DNA of 64,000 nt from Caproicibacterium amylolyticum (GTDB taxonomy: Bacteria; Bacillota; Clostridia; Oscillospirales; Acutalibacteraceae). A model generated the notes under the pieces. It was not told the origin of the DNA, did not search any database, and was given only the letters and a program-made list of their open reading frames with translations. The position numbers and the translations under genes are program-made. Shown one piece after another: positions 26,804 to 35,534 of the stretch; positions within the stretch are counted from its first letter, which is position 1; each line of letters opens with the position of its first letter. Location of the stretch: positions 1,550,001-1,614,000 of the forward strand of contig NZ_CP060696.1 in the NCBI RefSeq assembly GCF_014467055.1. The letters are read 5' to 3'.

Positions 26804-27754
26804 TTACTGCTCCTCCCCGTTTTCCAGTTCTTTATATTCCGCCGGGTCGCGGTCAAACAGAGCCTTAGCAAAATCATCTGCATTGAAGGGCTGCAAATCA
26901 TCCAGCTGTTCACCGACGCCAATAAATTTCACCGGAATATCCAGTGCTTCCCGCACTGCCAGCACAACGCCGCCCTTTGCCGTACCATCCAATTTGGTCA
27001 GTACGATTCCGGTAATTCCGGCTGAGTTTTTAAATTCGCGCGCCTGATTCACACCATTCTGGCCAGTGGTTGCATCCAAAACCAGCAGTACTTCTTTGTC
27101 AGCGTCCGGCAGTTCACGGTCAATCACGCGGTTGATTTTTGCCAGCTCATCCATCAGATTTTTTTTGGTGTGCAGACGGCCTGCGGTATCGCAAATAACC
27201 ACATCGTCCCCGCGCGCCTTGGCAGCGGAAATCGTATCAAATACGACCGCGGCCGGGTCACTGCCCTCGCTCTGTTTGATTAAATCACACTTGGCTCGGT
27301 CAGCCCAAACCTGCAACTGCTCGATTGCAGCAGCACGAAAAGTATCCGCCGCACCCAAAATTACTTTTTTCCCCTGATTCTGCAAATAGGCGGCCATTTT
27401 CCCGATTGTCGTGGTTTTACCGACGCCATTCACACCAATGACCAGAATAATGGAGGGTTTAGTGCTGACTTTCAGTTCTTCTCCACCGCTAAGCATTTCG
27501 GAAACCGTTTCCTGCAACAAGTCAAAAATAGCATTAGGGTCCTTAATGCCGCGTTCTTTTACTTTTCTGCGCAGTTCATCACAAATGTGTTCGGATGTAG
27601 AAATACCGACATCACCCATTACCAGCAGTTCTTCCAATTCTTCAAAAAGTTCTTCATCAATTTTCGTAAAGGAGTGGAGCATGCGGTGTACGGAATTGCT
27701 CATTTCTTCGCGTGTCTTTTTTAAGCCGGCCTTAATTTTTGCAAACAGTCCCAT
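26804..27754 (-). CDS. ftsY: Signal recognition particle receptor
   Basis: 316 aa. Short N-terminal helical region, then the NG domain with GVNGVGKTTTIGK, DTFRAAAIEQL, DTAGRLHTKKNLM, TKLDGTAKGG and GVGEQLDDLQPF. It docks SRP-bound ribosomes at the membrane. The long acidic A domain of the E. coli protein is lacking, as normal for Firmicutes. Located after smc in the usual clostridial order; GGAGG precedes the ATG. Confidence 0.95.
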   Translation of the reverse strand: MGLFAKIKAGLKKTREEMSNSVHRMLHSFTKIDEELFEELEELLVMGDVGISTSEHICDELRRKVKERGIKDPNAIFDLLQETVSEMLSGGEELKVSTKPSIILVIGVNGVGKTTTIGKMAAYLQNQGKKVILGAADTFRAAAIEQLQVWADRAKCDLIKQSEGSDPAAVVFDTISAAKARGDDVVICDTAGRLHTKKNLMDELAKINRVIDRELPDADKEVLLVLDATTGQNGVNQAREFKNSAGITGIVLTKLDGTAKGGVVLAVREALDIPVKFIGVGEQLDDLQPFNADDFAKALFDRDPAEYKELENGEEQ

Positions 27755-27843
27755 GAATCGGGCCTCCTTATTTCAGCAGGATCTTATAAATCAAGTCCTT
27801 ACAAATTCTGCTTTCATGATACCACAAATATACATCCAGATGC

Positions 27844-27873
27844 AAATCGACCGGGCAAACACCCGGTCGATTT
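27844..27873. terminator. Hairpin between smc and ftsY
   Basis: AATCGACCGGG / CCCGGTCGATT stem directly after the smc stop. The T run is strong on the plus strand but weak on the minus strand, so it may only dampen read-through from smc into ftsY. Confidence 0.55.
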
Positions 27874-30800
27874 TTAATTATATTTTGCGATTTCATCCGG
27901 ATGCAGTACCAGAATTTTGCTGACACCTTCATCCTGCATAGTAACACCGTAAAGCATATCCGCTTCTTCCATGCTGCCGCGCCGATGCGTAATCACAATA
28001 AACTGCGTGTTGCGTGTCATGCGCCGCAGGTAATTGGCAAAGCGGGTCACATTTACATCATCCAGTGCAGCCTCGATTTCATCCAGCATACAAAACGGCG
28101 GCGGTGAAACTTTCATAATTGCAAAGTAGAGCGCGATGGCAACCAGTGCCTTTTCGCCACCCGAAAGGCTTTCCAAATGCGACACAATTTTGCCGGGCGG
28201 CTGTACGGTAATTTCTATGCCGGAGGATAGAATGTCATCCGGCGCCGTCAGTTCCAATCCGGCAGTACCGCCGCCAAAAAGTTCCCGGAATGTTTCGGTA
28301 AAATTCCGGCGAATGTGCGCAAAGCTCTGCTCAAACTGCTCGCGCATCTGGTGCGTCAGGTCGCCGATAAGGTGCCGCAGTTCATCTCGGCTCTTTTCCA
28401 CGTCATGAATTTGTGCGGAAAGGAATTCATAGCGTTCACTTACCTCTTTGTACTCCTCGATTGCGGCAACATTGACCGAACCAAGCGCGCGGATCAAGCC
28501 TTTCAATTCATTTAGACGCCGCTGCGCCCGCTGCAAATCATCAATTTTCGCTGCTAACGGTTCCGCTTCCCGCCGGGTAAGTTCGTATTCTTCCCAAAGC
28601 TTTGTCGCAACGCTGTCATACTGCTGTTGCAAGCTGTCGCGCCGTTCCTCAAGACGTGCAAGTTCATGACCGATATTTTCTTTTTCATTGCTTTTGTCAC
28701 GCTGCTGCTGGCGTAAAGCAGTATTCTGCTGTTCCAACTGCATCCGCCGCTCATTAATCTGCCCGATTTTTGCACCACTCTCTGCCGATTGGCGGCGCAG
28801 TGCCTCTGCTTCGGCACGAATGGCAGAAATTTGATTTTTCAGCTGTGCAATTCGTTCTTTTTCCTGCTGCAGCTGCGCAGTAAGGGAATCCGCATGGTCT
28901 GCGCTGCTTTGCAGACGCTCCCGTATGTCCTGCAGTGAACTGCGCAGATTTTCCAAATCCTTTTCAGCTGCCAACATTTGTAAACGCTTTTCCTGAATCT
29001 GTGTGATATAGGCGTCACTTTGCTGGTTCAAATCACTGCGGCTGTCGCTGAGCGCTTCAGACTCCGCACGCAGAGCCGCAATTTCTTCCGCAGTAGCTTC
29101 CGACTGTCGGTGCGCTGCATCCTGCGCCTGTTTCTGCTGTGCCAGGCGCTGCGCAGAGCTGTCACGCTCCGCACAAAGTGCCTGTACATCCTGCTCCACA
29201 CCCGCAAGGTCCTTTAAAAGCTGCTCCCGGTCGGCAGCCATGTGAATGCGGTCTTCCTGTGCACCTGCCAGTTCTCCACGGGCGGCAGCCAGTTCCGCTT
29301 CATCACGGGACGCGTCCTGCTGGCAGCTTTTCAGTGCTGCTGCCGCTGCATCCGCCTGCTTTTGCTGTTCCTGCGCTTTCTTCTGAATACGCTCAATCTC
29401 ACTGCGCCGGCTGAGCAAACCGGAATTACGTGCCAAGGAACCACCAGTCAAAGATCCGCCTGCATTTACCACCTGACCGTCAAGCGTTACAATTCGGAAC
29501 CGATAGTTATATTTTCGCGCAATTTCAACCGCTGCATCCAAATCCTCGGCAACCGCAATGCGGCCCAGCAGGTTTTCCCGAATACTGCGGTAGCGTTCCT
29601 CCGAAGTACAGAGCTCACTGGCAATACCGACAAAACCGGCACAGTCTGCAAGCCCGCGTTCTTCCAGTACACGGCCGTGAATCGTATTCAGCGGCAGAAA
29701 AGTAGCACGCCCGCCGTCACGCCGCTTCAGCATCTGAATGGCACGTTTTGCATCCTGCTCGGACTCTACGACAATGTGCTGCATGGACGCACCCAGCGCG
29801 GTTTCCAACGCCACTGCATATGTATCCGGCACTGTAATCAGGCGGGAAACCGGCCCGCAGATACCTGGCAGGGTTGAGCGGCGGGCTTCCTGCATCACTG
29901 TCTTTACACTTTTGTTAAAGCCCTCCATGTTGCGCTCCAGCGCTTCCAGAAGGTCAACACGCCGAAAACTTTCTTTTGCATCCAACAACAGCCTGTCTGC
30001 TTCCTGCTTCAGCTGATCTGCTTTTTTGCGGTGATTCTGCAGCCTTAATTCAAAACCATGCTCTGTGTTGCACAGGTCACTTACATGCTTTTCCAGTTCA
30101 GCAAGCATCTGCGCACTCGCTTCTTTAGATTTTTGCAGCTGTGCAAGCAGTTCTTCCTTGGCGTGGATATTTTCGCCGACCTGTGAAACGCGCAGGCCAA
30201 TTTCACCGATTGCCGAAGCAGCGGTCATTTCGGCAACTTTGTTTTCTGTGGCCTTTGTGGAAAGTTCAGAAAGTCTGCGGGACAGCACATCTGCCTTTTC
30301 GGAACTTTGATTCATGTGCGTACGCAGTTCTTCCAACTTTTGATTCAAAGCATCAATCTGCGCACGGTATTCTTCGGTCTGTGTCGCACAGGCTTCAATC
30401 TGAGCGGCTTTTCCGGCCGCTTCCGTATCCATGCGGGTACTGTCCTGTGAAGATACAGAAAGTTCGGTTTTTAAGCGTACAATCGTTTCTTCGCTATGGC
30501 GCACATCATTACAGAGCACATCCGCTTCGCCGTCTCTTTTTGCGGCGGTTTCCTCACAACTGCTGCTTTCCTGCCGCACACGGTCAATCTGCGCCGCACA
30601 ATCCGTAATATTCTGAAAATTCTTTTCAGCAGCCTTGTCCAATTCATCCAGCTGCTTCTCTGCCGCTTCCTGCTGTGCGTGTGCAAGCATAATTTTATCA
30701 TCATACTGATGCAGTGTTTTGGAAGACTGTTCCATTAATTGAAGCCAAACAGCAATTTCCAGCCCCTTTTTTTCTTCCGACAGTGTCAAAAAAGATTGGG

Positions 30801-31434
30801 CTTTCTCACTTTGCTCCTTCAGCGGGCCAACCCGCCCTTCCAATTCCGAAAGAATGTCCCGCAGGCGCACCAGATTCTCCTCTGCTGCATCCAGCTGATG
30901 CTCACTTTCAGCCTTCCGATAACGATAGCGCGAAATACCGGCGGCTTCCTCAAAAATTTCCCGGCGGTCTTCACTGCGGGCGCTGACAATCGCGTCAATT
31001 CGTCCCTGTCCAATAATAGAATAACCGTCCCGCCCAAGGCCGGTGTCCATAAACAGTTCGTTGACATCCCGCAAACGCACAGCTGCTTTATTAAGCAGAT
31101 ATTCACTTTCACCGCTGCGGTAATACCGCCGCGTAACCGCGACTTCATCTTTATCAAACGGAAGCCGCCTGTCGCTGTTGTCAATGTTCAGCGTAACTTC
31201 GGCAAAGCCCTGTGCCTTGCGCTGCGGTGTGCCGTTAAAAATAACGTCTTCCATTTTGGTGCAGCGAAGCGTTTTTACGCTTTGTTCGCCCAAAACCCAG
31301 CGTACCGCATCACTGATGTTGCTTTTGCCGCTGCCGTTTGGACCGACTACGGCAGTAATTCCGTTATTGAACTGCAGCACTGTTTTATCCGGAAATGTTT
31401 TAAAGCCCTGAATTTCAAGTGAGCGGATCAGCAT
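27874..31434 (-). CDS. smc: Chromosome partition protein SMC
   Basis: 1186 aa. N-terminal ATPase half with GPNGSGKSNISDAVRWVLGE, two long coiled coils around a hinge (about 500-650, with GYR-like FVGIASEL and GGSLTGGS), and the C-terminal LSGGEKALVAIAL signature and Walker B FCMLDEIEAALDD. It organises and separates chromosomes with ScpA/ScpB. The start at 31434 has AAGGAG upstream and gives the standard MLIRSLEIQGFKTF opening; the frame further upstream is a shadow of the radical SAM gene. It overlaps the end of that gene by 20 bp. Confidence 0.96.
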   Translation of the reverse strand: MLIRSLEIQGFKTFPDKTVLQFNNGITAVVGPNGSGKSNISDAVRWVLGEQSVKTLRCTKMEDVIFNGTPQRKAQGFAEVTLNIDNSDRRLPFDKDEVAVTRRYYRSGESEYLLNKAAVRLRDVNELFMDTGLGRDGYSIIGQGRIDAIVSARSEDRREIFEEAAGISRYRYRKAESEHQLDAAEENLVRLRDILSELEGRVGPLKEQSEKAQSFLTLSEEKKGLEIAVWLQLMEQSSKTLHQYDDKIMLAHAQQEAAEKQLDELDKAAEKNFQNITDCAAQIDRVRQESSSCEETAAKRDGEADVLCNDVRHSEETIVRLKTELSVSSQDSTRMDTEAAGKAAQIEACATQTEEYRAQIDALNQKLEELRTHMNQSSEKADVLSRRLSELSTKATENKVAEMTAASAIGEIGLRVSQVGENIHAKEELLAQLQKSKEASAQMLAELEKHVSDLCNTEHGFELRLQNHRKKADQLKQEADRLLLDAKESFRRVDLLEALERNMEGFNKSVKTVMQEARRSTLPGICGPVSRLITVPDTYAVALETALGASMQHIVVESEQDAKRAIQMLKRRDGGRATFLPLNTIHGRVLEERGLADCAGFVGIASELCTSEERYRSIRENLLGRIAVAEDLDAAVEIARKYNYRFRIVTLDGQVVNAGGSLTGGSLARNSGLLSRRSEIERIQKKAQEQQKQADAAAAALKSCQQDASRDEAELAAARGELAGAQEDRIHMAADREQLLKDLAGVEQDVQALCAERDSSAQRLAQQKQAQDAAHRQSEATAEEIAALRAESEALSDSRSDLNQQSDAYITQIQEKRLQMLAAEKDLENLRSSLQDIRERLQSSADHADSLTAQLQQEKERIAQLKNQISAIRAEAEALRRQSAESGAKIGQINERRMQLEQQNTALRQQQRDKSNEKENIGHELARLEERRDSLQQQYDSVATKLWEEYELTRREAEPLAAKIDDLQRAQRRLNELKGLIRALGSVNVAAIEEYKEVSERYEFLSAQIHDVEKSRDELRHLIGDLTHQMREQFEQSFAHIRRNFTETFRELFGGGTAGLELTAPDDILSSGIEITVQPPGKIVSHLESLSGGEKALVAIALYFAIMKVSPPPFCMLDEIEAALDDVNVTRFANYLRRMTRNTQFIVITHRRGSMEEADMLYGVTMQDEGVSKILVLHPDEIAKYN

Positions 31435-32449
31435 ATGTGCAAGTCTCCTTTTTCGAAGCAGGTTCGGCCGCACGCAGCAGGCGGAACGCGTCCCCTGCCG
31501 TAACAGCAACGTGCCAGCCCATCGTTTCCAGTACGGAAAGATTTGCTTTTTTCTGTCCTTTTGCCTGTGACAAATATTTTTCCGGAACCGTAAAAGTATA
31601 GTTACCCAGCGGCTTTCCGGAAAGCATCTGCTGCATGCGAGCAAGCCAGCGGCGGCTTTCGCAAAGTTCCCGAAACGCCGGATGCCAAGGGCCGGCAAGC
31701 CGCTCCTGCTCCAGTTCCGGCGAAGCGTGCAGCCCCAAGCGAATTACGCGAATATCGCGTTCTTCAAAGAATTGAAGCAGCTGTGCACAAAGGCCAACCG
31801 CTTCCTCCAGCGTTTCCGGCTGGTATTCTCCGGACTGATACCACGCCGCAAGCTGTGTATCCGGCAAAACAATCGTCGGATAAATACGCACTTCCTGCGG
31901 ATGCAGTTCTGCAAAACACTGCGCCGTGCAGCGTGCGCCCGCCGGCGTGTCACCGGGCAAACCGGTCATCATCTGCAAACCGAGGTGCAGACCGCGTGCG
32001 GCAATCATTTTCGAAGCGGTGCAAACCTGCTCTGCAGTATGGCCTCGCCCGTTTTTTTTCAGTACAGCATTGTCCATACTCTGTGCGCCCAGTTCCACTG
32101 TTGTGGTACCATATGCACACAGTTCATCCAGAATTGCTTCGCTGATTGCGTCCGGACGCGTAGAAAGACGAATCCCCGCGAAACAGCCATCCTGTACATA
32201 TGGATAAGCCGCCTGCAGCAGACTCCTTCGATATTCTTTGTCAATCGCAGTAAAGCTGCCGCCAAAGAACGCAATCTCTGCTTTGGCAGCAGCTTTGCCT
32301 AATGAATGAAGCGCTGTCTCCGCCGCATCACGCACCTCCTGCGGAGTTGGTGCGTGCGTTTCTCCGGTAATCAGCCGCTGGTCACAAAAACTGCACCGGT
32401 GCGGACAGCCGATATGCGGTACAAAAACCGCTATGTTTGCGTGTTTCAA
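31415..32449 (-). CDS. Radical SAM protein (Elp3-like, without acetyltransferase domain)
   Basis: 344 aa. The [4Fe-4S]/SAM motif is CPHRCSFCDQR near residue 14, followed by AFFGGSFTAID and GLQMMTGLPGD, which are shared with Elp3/HemN-type enzymes. The start codon is TTG at 32449, overlapping the rnc stop codon. Genes of this type commonly sit between rnc and smc in Clostridia. The substrate is unknown; a tRNA-modifying role is possible by resemblance to Elp3, but the GNAT domain is missing. Confidence 0.82.
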   Translation of the reverse strand: MKHANIAVFVPHIGCPHRCSFCDQRLITGETHAPTPQEVRDAAETALHSLGKAAAKAEIAFFGGSFTAIDKEYRRSLLQAAYPYVQDGCFAGIRLSTRPDAISEAILDELCAYGTTTVELGAQSMDNAVLKKNGRGHTAEQVCTASKMIAARGLHLGLQMMTGLPGDTPAGARCTAQCFAELHPQEVRIYPTIVLPDTQLAAWYQSGEYQPETLEEAVGLCAQLLQFFEERDIRVIRLGLHASPELEQERLAGPWHPAFRELCESRRWLARMQQMLSGKPLGNYTFTVPEKYLSQAKGQKKANLSVLETMGWHVAVTAGDAFRLLRAAEPASKKETCTYADPLT

Positions 32450-33132
32450 TAGCCCATCAGTTCCAATGCTTCGCGGGCGGCCTGCTGCTCCGCGTCTTTT
32501 TTTGTGTGGCCACCGCCTTTGCCGATGACATTGCTGTTCAAATGCACTTCTACGGTAAAATGCTTGTCGTGATCCGGGCCGGATTCTCCCGTCAGCACAT
32601 AAGAAAGCTTTTCACCCGGATTGCGCTGGATAATTTCCTGCAGCTTCGTTTTGTAATCGTGAAACGGTGCCTTGCTGCGCAGGGTTTTCAGCGCAGGCAG
32701 TGTAAAACGCAGAATAAAATCGCGCGCCTGCTGAAAACCGCCGTCCAGATAAATAGCCGCAGTAATAGATTCAAACGCATCCGCAAGAATGGAAGTGCGG
32801 CTGCGCCCGCCGCCGTTCTGTTCTCCGTGGCTCAGCCGCAGAGAGTCACCGACGTTCATCTGGCGGGAAAAATCGCAGCATGCCTGCTCGCACACAAGTG
32901 CCGCCCGCGTTTTGGTTAAATGGCCCTCTGGCCAGTCCGGAAAGTTACGGTACAGATAATCCGCCACCACAAAGCCAAGCACACTGTCCCCCAAAAATTC
33001 CAAACGCTCATTGCTGCCGCCGGGTGCATGTGTTTCATTTGCAAAAGAGGAATGTGTCAAGGCATTCAGCAAAAGCTGTTTGTTTTGAAATGTATAGCCA
33101 AGCTTTTCTTCCAATGGTGCCATATCTTTCAT
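32446..33132 (-). CDS. rnc: Ribonuclease III
   Basis: 228 aa. Catalytic signature ERLEFLGDSVLGFVVADYLY, second acidic site (DAFESITAAIYLDGG), and a C-terminal double-stranded RNA-binding domain (GGGHTKKDAEQQAAREAL). It processes rRNA precursors and other structured RNAs. It starts within the plsX stop (ATGA), with GGAGG upstream. The acpP gene that often lies between plsX and rnc is absent here. Confidence 0.95.
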   Translation of the reverse strand: MKDMAPLEEKLGYTFQNKQLLLNALTHSSFANETHAPGGSNERLEFLGDSVLGFVVADYLYRNFPDWPEGHLTKTRAALVCEQACCDFSRQMNVGDSLRLSHGEQNGGGRSRTSILADAFESITAAIYLDGGFQQARDFILRFTLPALKTLRSKAPFHDYKTKLQEIIQRNPGEKLSYVLTGESGPDHDKHFTVEVHLNSNVIGKGGGHTKKDAEQQAAREALELMGY

Positions 33133-34151
33133 TCTGCGGCCTCCGCTTGAGAAGCTTTTTCTTTGTAGGCGGCAACGCTCTGCGCAATTTCGCCTGCAAC
33201 GTTTCCTTCCACATAGCCCTTAGTCAGACGCAGGGCGTTAAAAAATGTTTTTGCGTCCGCATTACCATGCGACTTAAACACCGGTTTGGCACAGCCCAGC
33301 AGCGGCGCCCCGCCGTATTCTTTGTAATCCATCGTTTTTTTCAGCGCACCAATGTCTTTAAGCATTACAGAAGCCGCAAGTTTGTTTTTCAAACTGCCGG
33401 TCAGAACAGATTTAAATTTGTGCAGAATCATCATGGCGGTGCCCTCAAAGGTTTTCAGCAGCACATTGCCGGAAAAGCCATCTGCAACCAACACATCGAC
33501 CACACCGTCCGGCACATCGCGTGCTTCCACGTTGCCGGTAAAGTTTAAGCCGCTCTCTTTCAGCAGCGCATAAGCACCGTGCTGCAGTTCGCCGCCCTTA
33601 TGCTCCTCTGTGCCGACGTTCAGCAGACCTACCCGCGGGTTCTGCACATTCATTACTTTTTTCATATAAATGGAACCCATCAAGCCAAACTGATTCAGCA
33701 TTTCCGGTTTGCAGTCCACATTCGCGCCGCCGTCAATCAGCATAAAGCAGCTTTCCGCACTTGGCATAACCGGCGCAAATGCAACGCGCTTAATGCCTTT
33801 AATTCGCTTTACCAAAAAAGTTGCACCAACGGTTAAAGCGCCACTGTTGCCAGCGGAAATGAATGCATCGCCTGCGCCCTCCGCCAGTTTTTGCAGGCCC
33901 ACTGCCATGGAGGAATTTTTGCCGGCACGCATAATATCCGTGCCGGCGCTGTTCATATCAATTACGTCCGGGCAGTCGCAGATTTCCATATGCTCCATGG
34001 AAATCGCATTTTCTTTGGCAGTCTGCAGAATGGCATCTTTCCGGCCGGTCAGCAAAACTTCAATGCCCAGCTCCTGCACCGCCTGCGCGCAGCCTTTCAT
34101 AATTTCAAGTGGTGCGTTGTCCCCGCCAAATGCATCGACAATAATTTTCAA
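33129..34151 (-). CDS. plsX: Phosphate acyltransferase PlsX
   Basis: 340 aa. KIIVDAFGGDNAPLEI opening, then GALTVGATF, LMLIDGGANVDCKP-type region (MLIDGGANVDCKP) and VADGFSGNVLLKT. It makes acyl-phosphate from acyl-ACP for phospholipid synthesis. The start is a TTG at 34151: AGGAGG lies 8 nt upstream and no ATG fits the conserved N terminus. Coupled to rnc downstream by a 4-bp overlap. Confidence 0.94.
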   Translation of the reverse strand: MKIIVDAFGGDNAPLEIMKGCAQAVQELGIEVLLTGRKDAILQTAKENAISMEHMEICDCPDVIDMNSAGTDIMRAGKNSSMAVGLQKLAEGAGDAFISAGNSGALTVGATFLVKRIKGIKRVAFAPVMPSAESCFMLIDGGANVDCKPEMLNQFGLMGSIYMKKVMNVQNPRVGLLNVGTEEHKGGELQHGAYALLKESGLNFTGNVEARDVPDGVVDVLVADGFSGNVLLKTFEGTAMMILHKFKSVLTGSLKNKLAASVMLKDIGALKKTMDYKEYGGAPLLGCAKPVFKSHGNADAKTFFNALRLTKGYVEGNVAGEIAQSVAAYKEKASQAEAAE

Positions 34152-34197
34152 AATAATTACCTCCTGTAAGTATGAATATATCCCCGTAAAGTGCCGC

Positions 34198-35511
34198 CTA
34201 TTTCCAGCTGCCTGCCGCCACAAAATCTGCCAAGTCGCGCAAAGCGCGTTCGGAAAATGCAGCGTAGCGCTCACGCTTGTCCCGAATATGTGGCTCAATC
34301 GGCGGCATCATGCCAAAATTTGCGCCTAGTGGTTGATAGTCCCCTGCTCCGCCGAACTGCACCCAGTGCGCCAACGCGCCGGTCATGGTTGTTTCAGGCA
34401 GTGTCAGCAGCGGCAAACCCTGCGCAAAGCGCAGAGCGTTTCTGCCGGCAAGCAAGCCGGAAGAAGCTGACTCCATATACCCCTCCACACCGGTCATCTG
34501 CCCGGCAAAGAAAAGACGCGGGTCCCGGCGAAGCTGAAATGTACTGTCCAACACTGCGGGGGCATTTAAAAATGTATTGCGGTGCATCACACCGTAACGC
34601 GTAAACTCCGCATGCTCCAGCCCCGGAATCAGGCCGAACACACGCTTCTGCTCGCCAAACTTTAGGTTTGTCTGAAAACCGACCAGATTGTACAGCGTAC
34701 CGGCCGCGTCCTCCCGGCGCAGCTGCACCACTGCCCAAGGACGATGTCCCGTGCGCGGATCGCGCAGGCCAACCGGCTTCAGCGGACCGAAGCGCATGGT
34801 GTCCGCACCGCGCTGTGCCATCACTTCCACCGGCATGCAACCCTCGTACACCTTTGGGTCACGCACATCACAGCCATGCAGCGGCGCGCGTTCCGCATTG
34901 ACAAGCTCTGTATAAAAGCGCTCATATTCTTCCTGATTCATTGGGCAGTTCAGGTAATCCTCTCCGTCCCCTTTTCCGTAGCGGGAGGCGGCAAAAATTT
35001 TACTGCGGTCAAGGCTTTCCGCGGTTACAATCGGCGCTGCGGCATCATAAAAGCGCAGACCGCCGCCACATAATTTGGCAATCTCCGCTGCCAGCGCATC
35101 GCTGGTCAGGGGGCCAGTTGCAATTACAACAATTTCCTCCGCCGGAATCTTGTCACACTCCCGCACAGTGCAGTGAATATTCGGATGGCTGTGTATTTTT
35201 TCCGTAACCATGGCGGAAAATTTCGTACGGTCTACCGCTAGTGCACCGCCCGCCGGAACGCGAGTCTGCAAAGCACACGGCACCAGCAGAGAACCCATGC
35301 GGTGCATTTCTTCTTTCAGCAGTCCGGCGGCACTGTCCGTTCGTTCCGCTTTAAGCGAATTGGAACAGATCAGCTCCGCAAAATCAGGGTTTTTGTGCGC
35401 CGGCGTATACTTTTCCGGCTTCATTTCGATTAAATCGACTTCACCGCCGTTTTCTGCAATTTGCCAGGCCGCTTCACAGCCCGCCAGCCCTGCACCAATG
35501 ACCGTAATGCG
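34198..35511 (-). CDS. trmFO: Methylenetetrahydrofolate-tRNA-(uracil-5-)-methyltransferase TrmFO
   Basis: 437 aa. FAD-binding opening VIGAGLAGCEAAWQ, then LICSNSLKAE (with the active-site cysteine region), ALAVDRTKFS, MEVMAQRG-type block (MPVEVMAQRGADTMRFGP) and the C-terminal GVEGYMESASSGL. It makes the T at position 54 of tRNAs using methylene-THF. The start at 35511 has GGAGGAACT upstream. It follows topA, as in many Firmicutes. Confidence 0.95.
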   Translation of the reverse strand, partial: RITVIGAGLAGCEAAWQIAENGGEVDLIEMKPEKYTPAHKNPDFAELICSNSLKAERTDSAAGLLKEEMHRMGSLLVPCALQTRVPAGGALAVDRTKFSAMVTEKIHSHPNIHCTVRECDKIPAEEIVVIATGPLTSDALAAEIAKLCGGGLRFYDAAAPIVTAESLDRSKIFAASRYGKGDGEDYLNCPMNQEEYERFYTELVNAERAPLHGCDVRDPKVYEGCMPVEVMAQRGADTMRFGPLKPVGLRDPRTGHRPWAVVQLRREDAAGTLYNLVGFQTNLKFGEQKRVFGLIPGLEHAEFTRYGVMHRNTFLNAPAVLDSTFQLRRDPRLFFAGQMTGVEGYMESASSGLLAGRNALRFAQGLPLLTLPETTMTGALAHWVQFGGAGDYQPLGANFGMMPPIEPHIRDKRERYAAFSERALRDLADFVAAGSWK

Positions 35512-35534
35512 CATAGTTCCTCCTGCCCGCAAAC

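Noticed and set aside
27901..30986. Long plus-strand frames opposite smc
   Set aside because: They follow the codon pattern of smc on the other strand and have no start signals or known motifs.
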